8,464 nt of DNA, from contig CALFXV010000166.1 in NCBI GenBank assembly GCA_937957775.1, positions 1 through 8,464 on the forward strand, written 5' to 3'. Source of the DNA: an uncultured Methylotenera sp. Lineage in GTDB: Bacteria > Pseudomonadota > Gammaproteobacteria > Burkholderiales > Methylophilaceae. The notes under the pieces were generated by a model, which made no database searches, was not told the DNA's origin, and was given only the letters and a program-made list of their open reading frames with translations. The position numbers and the translations under genes were made by a program. Of this stretch, positions 1 through 6,700 are shown one piece after another; within the stretch, counting starts at the first letter, position 1; every line of letters starts with the position of its first letter.

Positions 1-2
1 GC

Positions 3-1214
3 CAAACCATTCAAAGCGCCATTGAAAATGGCGAAATGGATGCCTTGGCAGAAATTGTCGAGATTGTGCGCAGCACCGGCGCACTAGACGCCACCCGCGC
101 GGCCGCGAGCGCTGAAGCTGAACGTGCGATTGCTGCCTTGAGTATCTTGCCAACTGGCCCGTATCGCGAAGCCATGCACGCCTTGGGCGTACCCAGCACA
201 CGCAGCTTGTGCGTGACGGCGAGTGGCGAAGCGGTATACCGCGAGGAAGCTTTACCTGGGGCCATATTATGCCGAGTAGCCGCTAGCCATTTGCGCGTGG
301 GCACCTTTCAATTTGCCGCTGCCGAGCAAAACCCCGCGCTATTAACAGCGCTAGCCAACTACACCATAGACCGCCATTTCCCAGACCTTCGCGCACAGGC
401 CCAGCCCTATTTGGCTTTACTGGAATCGGTGATAGACCGCCAAGCGCAATTACTAGCCCAGTGGATGCAACTGGGGTTTATACACGGCGTCATGAACACC
501 GATAACATGAGCATCTGCGGCGAAACCATAGACTACGGCCCTTGCGCTTTTCTTAACCGCTACCATGCCGAGGCGGTGTTTAGCTCGATTGATAAAACCG
601 GCCGCTATGCTTACGGCAATCAACCGCAAATGGCCCTGTGGAATCTGGTGAGGTTGGCCGAAACCTTGTTAGCCTTAATAGACACGAATCAAGAAAAAGC
701 CATAGAACTGGCTCGCGCTAGCCTGGAAAACTTTAACGCGCTTTATGCAAACTATTGGTTATCGGGCATGCGCAAGAAATTAGGTTTGTTTAACGCCGAA
801 GACGACGATCAAGCCCTGGCCGACTCGCTGTTGCAACTGATGCAAACCCATCAAGCCGATTACACCCAGGCATTTAGGGCATTGTGCCACGGGGCATTTA
901 AACCTAGCGCCTTGTATCAAGCCCCCGAATTTAGGCATTGGGTGAGCCTATGGCATGCCAGATTGAGCAGGCAAACACAAAGTGGGGAAGAGAGCATGCA
1001 ATTGATGCAAAGCGTCAACCCAACGGTCATTCCTCGCAACCACTTGGTTGAAGATGCCTTGCAACAGGCCGTCTACGCCAACGACTTGTCGGCCTTTCAC
1101 GCCTTGTTAGCGGCCATCAGTCAGCCTTATGTCGCCAGCGACTTAAACGACCCATACCAGCAAGCGCCTACGACTGAGTTTGACGCGTCCTATAAAACCT
1201 TTTGTGGCACATGA
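3..1214 (+). CDS. selO: IspB C-terminus fused in frame to SelO C-terminal region (5' partial)
   Basis: The frame is open to the left edge, so the ATG at 36 is internal and the true start lies upstream. Codons 3-173 read like the C-terminal end of octaprenyl diphosphate synthase (IspB), with IENG, EIVEIVRSTGALDATR and AIAALSILPTGPYREA. From codon 174 the protein is SelO (YdiU/UPF0061), an enzyme that transfers AMP from ATP to protein hydroxyls. Visible SelO motifs are MHALGVPSTR, CRVAASHLRVGTFQF, FIHGVMNTDN, IDYGPCAFLN and the C-terminal YKTFCGT. Counting from Met36, the metal- and catalysis-associated D156/N157 and D166 are present. The family's N-terminal half, with the LKGAGPTPYSR-type lysine segment, is absent and replaced by IspB sequence. 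A normal SelO is about 480-490 residues; only ~345 are here. The chimera may be a real deletion fusion that keeps most of IspB, or an assembly join. SelO activity is doubtful. A terminator follows 23 bases after the stop. Confidence 0.88.
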   Translation, partial: QTIQSAIENGEMDALAEIVEIVRSTGALDATRAAASAEAERAIAALSILPTGPYREAMHALGVPSTRSLCVTASGEAVYREEALPGAILCRVAASHLRVGTFQFAAAEQNPALLTALANYTIDRHFPDLRAQAQPYLALLESVIDRQAQLLAQWMQLGFIHGVMNTDNMSICGETIDYGPCAFLNRYHAEAVFSSIDKTGRYAYGNQPQMALWNLVRLAETLLALIDTNQEKAIELARASLENFNALYANYWLSGMRKKLGLFNAEDDDQALADSLLQLMQTHQADYTQAFRALCHGAFKPSALYQAPEFRHWVSLWHARLSRQTQSGEESMQLMQSVNPTVIPRNHLVEDALQQAVYANDLSAFHALLAAISQPYVASDLNDPYQQAPTTEFDASYKTFCGT

Positions 1215-1236
1215 TTGAACAAGCACGCTAGCCAAT

Positions 1237-1273
1237 AAAAAAAGGCCGACTCCTTACGGAATCGGCCTTTTTT
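1237..1273. terminator. bidirectional Rho-independent terminator
   Basis: Stem GGCCGA (1244-1249) pairs with TCGGCC (1262-1267), and TCC pairs with GGA further in across one C/A mismatch, with loop TTAC. An A-run lies on the left and a T-run (1268-1273) on the right, so the hairpin can stop transcripts from both directions. On the plus strand it ends the ispB-selO transcript. On the minus strand it would have ended the original tRNA-Leu transcript, whose 3' end is only 6 bases away. Confidence 0.9.
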
Positions 1274-1278
1274 GCATT

Positions 1279-1333
1279 TGGTGCCCGGAGCCGGAGTCGA
1301 ACCGGCACACCCTTACGAGCGAGAGATTTTAAG
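1279..1333 (-). other. prophage attachment site: 3' fragment of tRNA-Leu(UAA)
   Basis: Read on the minus strand, this stretch is the 3' part of a tRNA-Leu. In order it holds anticodon loop CTTAAAA (anticodon UAA), stem strand TCTCT, a long class II variable arm, T arm GCCGG-TTCGACT-CCGGC, acceptor strand TCCGGGC, discriminator A, and an encoded CCA. The 5' half is missing: the bases just before the loop read AGAAC rather than the AGAGA needed to pair, and no D arm or acceptor strand follows. It is therefore a fragment, not a working tRNA. Homology that stops at the anticodon loop is the usual mark of tyrosine-integrase insertion into a tRNA gene. The chromosomal terminator just past the CCA suggests this is the original chromosomal 3' half. 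The rebuilt complete tRNA should be at the far, right-hand end of the prophage. Confidence 0.85.
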
Positions 1334-1355
1334 GTTCTTTCTTAACACCGATGAT

Positions 1356-1371
1356 TAGCCATGAATGGCTA
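1356..1371. repeat. 7-bp perfect dyad near the attachment site
   Basis: TAGCCAT (1356-1362) and ATGGCTA (1365-1371) form a perfect inverted repeat with a 2-base centre. A further ATGGCT lies at 1394-1399. The position, 23 bases inside the phage side of the attachment core in non-coding DNA, fits a protein-binding site such as an excisionase or integrase arm site. The tight spacing makes an RNA hairpin unlikely. The function is inferred from position only. Confidence 0.4.
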
Positions 1372-1416
1372 TTTAATGCGGGTTTTAGGCTTCATGGCTG
1401 TCCATTATAAATCAGT

Positions 1417-1450
1417 TTTGTGCTATCCAACTGCACAAAAATAGCACAAA
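1417..1450. repeat. 10-bp inverted repeat plus a third half-copy; possible integrase arm sites
   Basis: TTTGTGCTAT (1417-1426) and ATAGCACAAA (1441-1450) are a perfect 10-bp inverted repeat around a 14-base spacer. The spacer carries another GCACAAAA (1433-1440), in direct orientation with the right arm. Three copies of TTTGTGC/GCACAAA within 34 bases, about 85 bases from the tRNA core, resemble arm-type sites of a tyrosine integrase. The repeat also lies 3 bases past the stop of the cargo gene and could act as a hairpin, but it has no T-run on the minus strand, so a Rho-independent terminator is less likely. Confidence 0.45.
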
Positions 1451-1452
1451 CG

Positions 1453-2325
1453 TTAATCCATTTTTAATTCGGAGTTTTTGGCGGGTGGCACGACATCGTG
1501 AATATAAGTAAGCACAGTAGTTTTACTCATCACTTCCCCATCCTCACTGTAAATAATATCCTGAACGTAATCTGCATCTAAGCTGTCATGTGGCTTAATA
1601 TCAAATGCTCTTTTATGAAAACTTGAGAGCCAATCATCATGGCTTATCTTTACGCTTTCAGCTTTTCCATCCATTAAAACTTCCCACATGGACTTACCTA
1701 AAAAATCTGGCGTTTTAACTTTAAAATATTTTCGACCAACATTTTGATAGGCTTTATTAGGTTCAATTAGCTCAACAGTATATTCCGCATCTAAAATAGG
1801 TATGCTTATGTCACCAAACTCGGTTTGAACTTTTACTGGGGTATTACCCACGCTTGCTCTTGCTTGTTTAAAATCATTCAGCGCTTTTTTTACTGTTTTT
1901 AAATCTGGCGGTATATGCCCAGCCGTGCTGTTGGGAAGTTGATCGTACAATGGCTTAAGCTCAACAAGAACTTGTTCCACAGCATCGCTATCATCAAGAC
2001 ATGAAATTAATTTATGTTTACCAGTAACAAGCAATATGCCAACCCATTTTTTCCAATCGAGATCTTCTATTGCATGGTCTGGAATTTTTTTAAGGGCTCT
2101 AGCAAGCAATATTTTTAGCGATGAATGCTGGACGTCATTAAGGATAGAAACAGGCTCTAAGCTTGTGTTAATGGAAGACAGAAGAGCTCGATCAATTGTT
2201 TCAAGACTTTCAATTATTCTGAGAGCGCCTTGGAACAAATACTTGACCTCTACTGAACCTGGCTCATAATCAATCACCAAGCCAATTTCGCCTTCTATTT
2301 CTTCAAGTTTTATTATCGTATCCAT
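1453..2325 (-). CDS. uncharacterised 290-residue prophage cargo protein
   Basis: I do not recognise a named family. The ATG at 2325 (MDTIIKLEEI) is preferred. An in-frame TTG at 2355 would add ten residues (MGVFKSIFII), but neither start has a good ribosome-binding site; the nearest, AAGAG, is 13 bases before the ATG. The protein is acidic with no signal peptide or clear membrane helix, so it is probably cytosolic. Residues 1-130 look mainly helical after a short strand region, with the landmark LEDLDWKKWVG-like segment at 86-96. Residues 131-165 look like a linker. Residues 165-280 look strand-rich, with a W-E-V-x-M-DGK turn near 214-221, a DDWL motif at 230-233 and a C-terminal strand ending HDVVPP. 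The gene is visibly richer in A and T than the tail genes. It sits alone between the tail operon and the attachment site, a position typical of moron genes. A role in lysogenic conversion or phage exclusion is inference from position only. Confidence 0.8.
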   Translation of the reverse strand: MDTIIKLEEIEGEIGLVIDYEPGSVEVKYLFQGALRIIESLETIDRALLSSINTSLEPVSILNDVQHSSLKILLARALKKIPDHAIEDLDWKKWVGILLVTGKHKLISCLDDSDAVEQVLVELKPLYDQLPNSTAGHIPPDLKTVKKALNDFKQARASVGNTPVKVQTEFGDISIPILDAEYTVELIEPNKAYQNVGRKYFKVKTPDFLGKSMWEVLMDGKAESVKISHDDWLSSFHKRAFDIKPHDSLDADYVQDIIYSEDGEVMSKTTVLTYIHDVVPPAKNSELKMD

Positions 2326-2418
2326 AATAATAAATATACTCTTAAAAACACCCAAACGCTATTCAAAAGTCTTCGCTGGAAAGTCCAGTCGTTCGGAATG
2401 GGCTGGGTTGCAAAATAC

Positions 2419-2503
2419 TTAGTCATTACCAACGATAGGCCGCTCCGACACCAACAAAAACGTCCGTCTGACCGTTGGAGTTTTAGTCATCGTAATGGGT
2501 TGG
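2419..2503. repeat. nested repeats in the gap before the cargo gene
   Basis: The 190 bases between 2326 and 2515 hold no convincing gene. Inside them TTAGTCAT occurs twice in direct orientation (2419-2426 and 2483-2490). CATTACCAACGAT (2424-2436) is an imperfect inverted match to ATCGTAATGGGTTGG (2489-2503), and CCAAC/GTTGG elements lie between. A separate small hairpin, CTGGA-AAG-TCCAG, is at 2376-2388. This may be a structured leader or 3' end, an operator, or the scar of an earlier insertion; the sequence does not decide which. Confidence 0.35.
2456..2476 (-). terminator. weak candidate terminator of the tail operon
   Basis: On the minus strand AAC-G-GTC pairs with GAC-GTT across a 5-base loop with one bulged G, followed directly by a short T-run (complement of the A-run at 2456-2460). 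It lies about 40 bases past the stop of the last tail gene. The stem is short, so termination would be inefficient, and read-through into the cargo gene is possible. Confidence 0.3.
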
Positions 2504-2515
2504 TGAGCAGATTGG

Positions 2516-2950
2516 TTAGCTCCACACTGCGCTTGGTTTGGCTGGCCAAGTCAAATTCCCCGCCGGCGGATTAACTGCGATCGCGCGCAATGCTGTTCGG
2601 TATGCAATAAAATCGACTTTATTTGTTAAAAAAACCGGCTCATTGGAATTAGATACGCTTGGTAATTCGACCCAATCTGTATCCAATAATAAGCGGGAGG
2701 CAGTTGATTTGTTTTGTTCTGCTGTTGCAGGCAACGGCGCTGCTGGGGCTTGTGGTTCTACAAAATCTTCAATAGCACCCCAATTACCGGCCACGCACTC
2801 ATCAAAAATTACACTTGAACTATGGTTGCTATGGTCTTGAGGGTTCGCCGCAAACGGAACTTCCCCAATGTCCTCAAAATCAACAGTGCATTTAATGAGT
2901 GTTTTTTCTTGATTGGCCCAAGCGGGATTTTTTACATTTAAAAAGTTCAT
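2516..2950 (-). CDS. tail-fibre assembly chaperone, Phage_tail_APC type
   Basis: This 144-residue protein has the layout of small phage tail assembly chaperones encoded just after a fibre gene. The N-terminal part carries the pattern EVPFAANPQDH (30-40) followed by VAGNWGAIEDF (53-63), seen in such proteins. A Pro/Ala-rich linker follows at 66-78. The C-terminal part matches the Phage_tail_APC pattern: RLLLDTDWVELP (86-97), then FIAYRTALRAIAVNPP (114-129) and LTWPAKPSAVW (133-143). It would help fold or attach the fibre made by the gene before it. The start is well supported by TAGGGGAT, which overlaps the fibre gene's stop codon and sits 6 bases before the ATG; the gap between genes is 9 bases. 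It is the last gene of the tail operon. The family call comes from pattern memory, not a search. Confidence 0.8.
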   Translation of the reverse strand: MNFLNVKNPAWANQEKTLIKCTVDFEDIGEVPFAANPQDHSNHSSSVIFDECVAGNWGAIEDFVEPQAPAAPLPATAEQNKSTASRLLLDTDWVELPSVSNSNEPVFLTNKVDFIAYRTALRAIAVNPPAGNLTWPAKPSAVWS

Positions 2951-2954
2951 TTTT

Positions 2955-2962
2955 ATCCCCTA
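2955..2962 (-). promoter_or_regulatory. ribosome binding site of the chaperone gene
   Basis: TAGGGGAT on the minus strand includes the TAG stop of the fibre gene and places GGGG 6 bases before the ATG at 2950. The overlap of stop and Shine-Dalgarno suggests the two genes are translated in a coupled way. Confidence 0.7.
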
Positions 2963-3688
2963 CGCAATTCTAATAAATAAAGTTAAATAAAAATAAGTTG
3001 ATGTTGGAACTATGCCTCCAGTTGACTCACTCCGCACTAGAATATTGTCAGTCATGCATTTCCACGTCCCCGATTTGCCCGAAAGGGCATAATTTGAATT
3101 TTTTATATATCCTGGTGGCGCCGAACTATTGTATATGGTCGTAGGAAAAAAAATGTATGAGTTAATTCCTTCTGAGGACGTACCCATTTCTGATAGGACA
3201 ACTGCACCGGTCCGGCCATTTACTGATGTAACTGGATACCCTAGCGCAAGAATCGCCTGCTTGACTCTTAATGGTGACATGTTAACAGAGTCACTTGCAC
3301 CCAATTCTGCTTCTTCTTGCGTCGCGAATGTGCCTGAGTTTTCTTCTTCATAACTGGGTAGTTGTCCAAGTCCGTTGGATTTTAAAACACGCCCAGCCGC
3401 GCCAGCTGGTAATTTTGTTAAAGTGGAGGCTGTGTCTGCAACAAGAATGTCACCAATGGTATAGCTCTGTTGACCGGTGCCCCCTTTGGTAGCCGGAACC
3501 TTTGGTAAATTTTCAACTGGTATCAATCCAGCATCATCAAGCCCTGCAATGCCCTCTGGCACCCCTTTGCTCTCTTTAATGGCATTTATGTTGTCTGCCA
3601 TTTGTTTAATCGCGCCGCGGGCGTTGCCAGGGTTATCCCCCGCTGCATCCATGTTGCTGGTGTCAACCACTACTGTTGGCCATGCCAT
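2960..3688 (-). CDS. short tail fibre protein
   Basis: The 242-residue protein is a mosaic of pieces common in phage fibres. It starts with MAWPTVVVDTSNMD and a short helical segment (24-41). Next come GLDDAGLIPVENLP (49-62), a GGTGQQSYTIGDILVADT motif (69-86) leading to AGRVLKSNGLGQLPSY (98-113), ATQEEAELGASDSVNMSPL (122-140), and SVNGRTGAVVLS (155-166). The last ~70 residues are a small distinct tip ending GTWKCM...LFIRIA. The early motifs attach and trimerise fibres; the tip is the likely receptor-binding or capping part. The ATG at 3688 is chosen because AAAGGGGAA lies 8 bases before it. A longer start at 3727 would overlap the upstream gene and lacks such a site. The gene follows the tip protein gene by 13 bases and precedes its chaperone, the usual fibre cassette. 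Tip-region base composition is visibly more AT-rich than the tip protein gene, as in exchanged host-range segments. Confidence 0.82.
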   Translation of the reverse strand: MAWPTVVVDTSNMDAAGDNPGNARGAIKQMADNINAIKESKGVPEGIAGLDDAGLIPVENLPKVPATKGGTGQQSYTIGDILVADTASTLTKLPAGAAGRVLKSNGLGQLPSYEEENSGTFATQEEAELGASDSVNMSPLRVKQAILALGYPVTSVNGRTGAVVLSEMGTSSEGINSYIFFPTTIYNSSAPPGYIKNSNYALSGKSGTWKCMTDNILVRSESTGGIVPTSTYFYLTLFIRIA

Positions 3689-3694
3689 ATAAAA

Positions 3695-3703
3695 TTCCCC
3701 TTT
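3695..3703 (-). promoter_or_regulatory. ribosome binding site that sets the fibre start
   Basis: AAAGGGGAA on the minus strand puts GGGG 8 bases ahead of the ATG at 3688 and touches the TAA stop of the tip protein gene (3702-3704). This decides the start in favour of MAWPTVVV over the longer frame. Confidence 0.7.
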
Positions 3704-6700
3704 AAAAACCGCGTAAAAAAACGTCAATATTTGCGTCCGCCAGCGCGTTGCTGGCGTTATAAATTTTGATGCGTGGCCCCACGCTCACGTCTTTGTCGAT
3801 CACTTCATAGGTCCATCCAGCGCCCACGTTTTGAAGCGTCACTTGTAATTGCGTAATGACTGAAAACGGGGTTCCAAATGGTATGCGAATATCACCTACC
3901 CCTAGCCTGTTTGAACCAACAAGCACGGCGGTGTTAAGATCGTTAATCTCTTCATTGAGTGAGTTGCCACTAAGTTGAATATTCAAACTATATAAAATAG
4001 GCAGCGTGCCTGTAATCGTGGTGCGCACGCGAATGTACCTCGCCACTAACAACGCGCCAGCCGTTGCCCAGCTTGAATAAGTAATATTGTCGTCACTGTG
4101 TTGCTCTTCAATCAGTAACGTGCCATCGGCCGTAGCGGTAATAATTGGCACAAATGGCACGATTGAGATTAAATCAATGGTGGTATGCTGGTAAATAATT
4201 GGGGACGTTGGTGTTTTGGGCCACGTTGTCCATGTATCCCATGTGGTTAAATCTTCCCAGGTTGCGCCGTCACTGGTAATTAAATCACCTGTGCCGGCAT
4301 CGACAATGCAGCCTGTTTTAGTGCCAGGCCAGCCGTAATTGCGCGGTAGCTGGCTATAGATCACCCCAGCTAAACGCTTCTCAGCAAGGTCGGCTGTAAT
4401 AAATTTGGGATTTTTTGATTCAATACCGGAAGTGTCAACGGCTTTGACCGCAAAGGTGTAAAGCCCCGCTTCCAACTGATTATACTCAAACGGGCTTTGG
4501 GTAATCAAGCCATCGTGCATGGGGGTCATTTCAGCCCACGTGTAAACCCCTGTCAATGCCTTGTAGCGTATTTTAAACCCAGCAAAATCTGGCGGCAAAC
4601 CGAGTGCCAGCGCCATGTCAAACTGGCGTGTGCCATCGGCTTGTACGTTTACTAAAAAGCTTGTAACGTCAGCGGGCGGCGTGGCATAAGGATCACCAAT
4701 CCATTGAACCCAATCACCGCGGCTTAATCCCACCCCCGCCACGCGCACATATACAGTGCCTCGCTGCGCGGTCACTAAAATATTAGAGCTTGAAACCTCA
4801 CCGCGGCGTTGCCAGCTTGACCCGCTGTCGTAACTGGTTTCAACATAGTAATGGTCTGCGCCAGGAGCCGGTAACCAATCAATGGCAAGCTGTGGATTAC
4901 TTGGTGTGCCTGATAATGTAACGCTTAACCCCGTCACCAATGGCCGTGTGATTTTAGATGGTAAGTTCCAATAGCTACTTGGTGCAGGCATTGTGCCTGC
5001 GTCAGCCAAGTGAACTGCAGTATCCTCATTAATACACACAATCTCAACTTGGTGAATTGAGCGTGGGCGCACGGTAACGACGCGCGCTAATTTTCTATAT
5101 TCTTCACCTTTGCCAAAAGTGAATGTTGTTTTTTCGCGGGCGTTGCTCACGTCAGGTTCAAAGTCTAGCGGGCTTGATAATACAGGGTGGTATTCATCAA
5201 CGCCGGCTGTAGTTAACCAAGGCCCACTAAAACTGCCATTGCGTAACTTAAATCCAAAGTAATGATTGCCGCCACCAATGCTCACGGGCTCTGATAATGT
5301 TAAAATTTTTGTGCCAGCATCGTAATGCAGCACGTCACCTGAAACATTCCGCTGCATGCGATCATGCGCAATGGCAATCAAGTCACCAAAAGTGGGGATA
5401 AAACCTTCCATTTCTGTGGTGAAGCTAATCGATTGCCGCCGGTAACGGTTGGCAGCGGCAATGTATCTACCCTCTCGCCATGCTTGGTCGGCATTGGTGA
5501 CACCAAATAAATCAATGGGATATGGGTTGTCGGCTGAATATCCAGGTAGTTGCGCCAAAATCTCAAGCGGCTTTTGTTTTATCTCATCAAAATACGTTAC
5601 CAAAACGGAGTCTGACGTTTCGTCACTTGGTAACATATATTCCACTTTCATGCTGTTTTTTACAATGTTGCGTTGGCTAAACAGCGCGACAGGTAAACTT
5701 GAGGCCGCATCACGCGTAAAGTGATACATGCCCCCTTGCACATAAGGCTTCATACGCCCTGCGCGCGCAATTAAAGTGAGCGATTCCCATAGCACTTGTT
5801 TTTGATCAAAAATACCGTCAAACGTATCACCGCGGGCGGCATGCACAGCATCAAGCGCAAGCAGTTGTGCCAAGTCAATGCGGCTATCCGCAATGCCACC
5901 ACCATAGGTGGCACGCAATGCATCCGCTAACGCCCAGCAAATTGAACGGGTGGAGGTGTTGTTACTCCAGCTTGTGCCATTCCAAATTGGTAATTTTCGC
6001 TGCGCTATGCAATTAATCCGGCGCGCACTTTGGTTACTTAAGTTATTAGTGGCACGCATACGCACAGCCAGCATGGTTAAATCGCCATAGTCTTGGCTAT
6101 CAGGTATATACGCCCGCAATGAAACCCAATCAATCTCATGTCCATAGCGTGAACTGGGTTCCTTGGTATCGGTGCGGGTAACCTTAACCTCATACCGCGC
6201 TTTGGTGACGCTGTATTTGTATGACCTACGCTGTGCTGTGGCGGTGGCTGCGCTAAAACTTTCAGAGCCCAATACTACCCAGATACCCGTTGCAACGCCT
6301 GCATCGTTGACGGTGCGCGCTTCAACTTTAAACGCCACGCCCACGGTATTTAAGCCACCATCATCATTGGCATAATAAAGGCCACGCGGCGCTACAATAT
6401 CCACCGCAATTGAGTTGGTTTGTGTGACGGCAGGGTTGGCCATAAATGGGCCAACGACAGTGTTGGTGAGTAGCTCTTGCCCTGAAACTTCACTGGCAGT
6501 GATAACATTGGCTGGAAATAATGAAACCCGTGAGCCTGGCGTGACTACTTCATAAGTGACTTCCTCAAAATTATCAATTGCAGTGTCCTCAATTTTAAGG
6601 TTGGTCACGGTATATTCACCTTGGCCAATACAAAATAGCTGGTATAAATATTGCTCGTTCCCGGCGTACTCGGTGTAAGGCTCGGCGGCATAGTCAGGGT

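Noticed and set aside
36..38. ATG at 36 as the start of a complete SelO gene
   Set aside because: The frame is open upstream to the window edge and codons 3-35 (QTIQSAIENGE) continue the IspB family wording, so this methionine is internal.
1279..1345. A complete tRNA-Leu gene
   Set aside because: Only the anticodon loop to CCA part is present. No D arm, no 5' acceptor strand, and the 5' anticodon stem strand does not pair.
2326..2355. TTG start at 2355 for the cargo gene
   Set aside because: The extra ten residues (MGVFKSIFII) have no supporting ribosome-binding site and the ATG at 2325 begins a natural first strand. The site signal is weak for both, so this is a preference, not proof.
2333..2366. 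Sigma-70 promoter for the cargo gene (TATATT at 2333-2338 with TTGAAT at 2361-2366)
   Set aside because: The two boxes are 22 bases apart, outside the usual 16-18, and no good -35 box lies at the right distance.
2516..3688. Diversity-generating retroelement targeting the fibre
   Set aside because: No reverse transcriptase and no near-duplicate template of the fibre 3' end were found in the window.
3689..3727. Longer fibre start at 3727 adding 13 residues
   Set aside because: It would overlap the tip protein gene, has no ribosome-binding site, and ignores the AAAGGGGAA placed 8 bases before the ATG at 3688.
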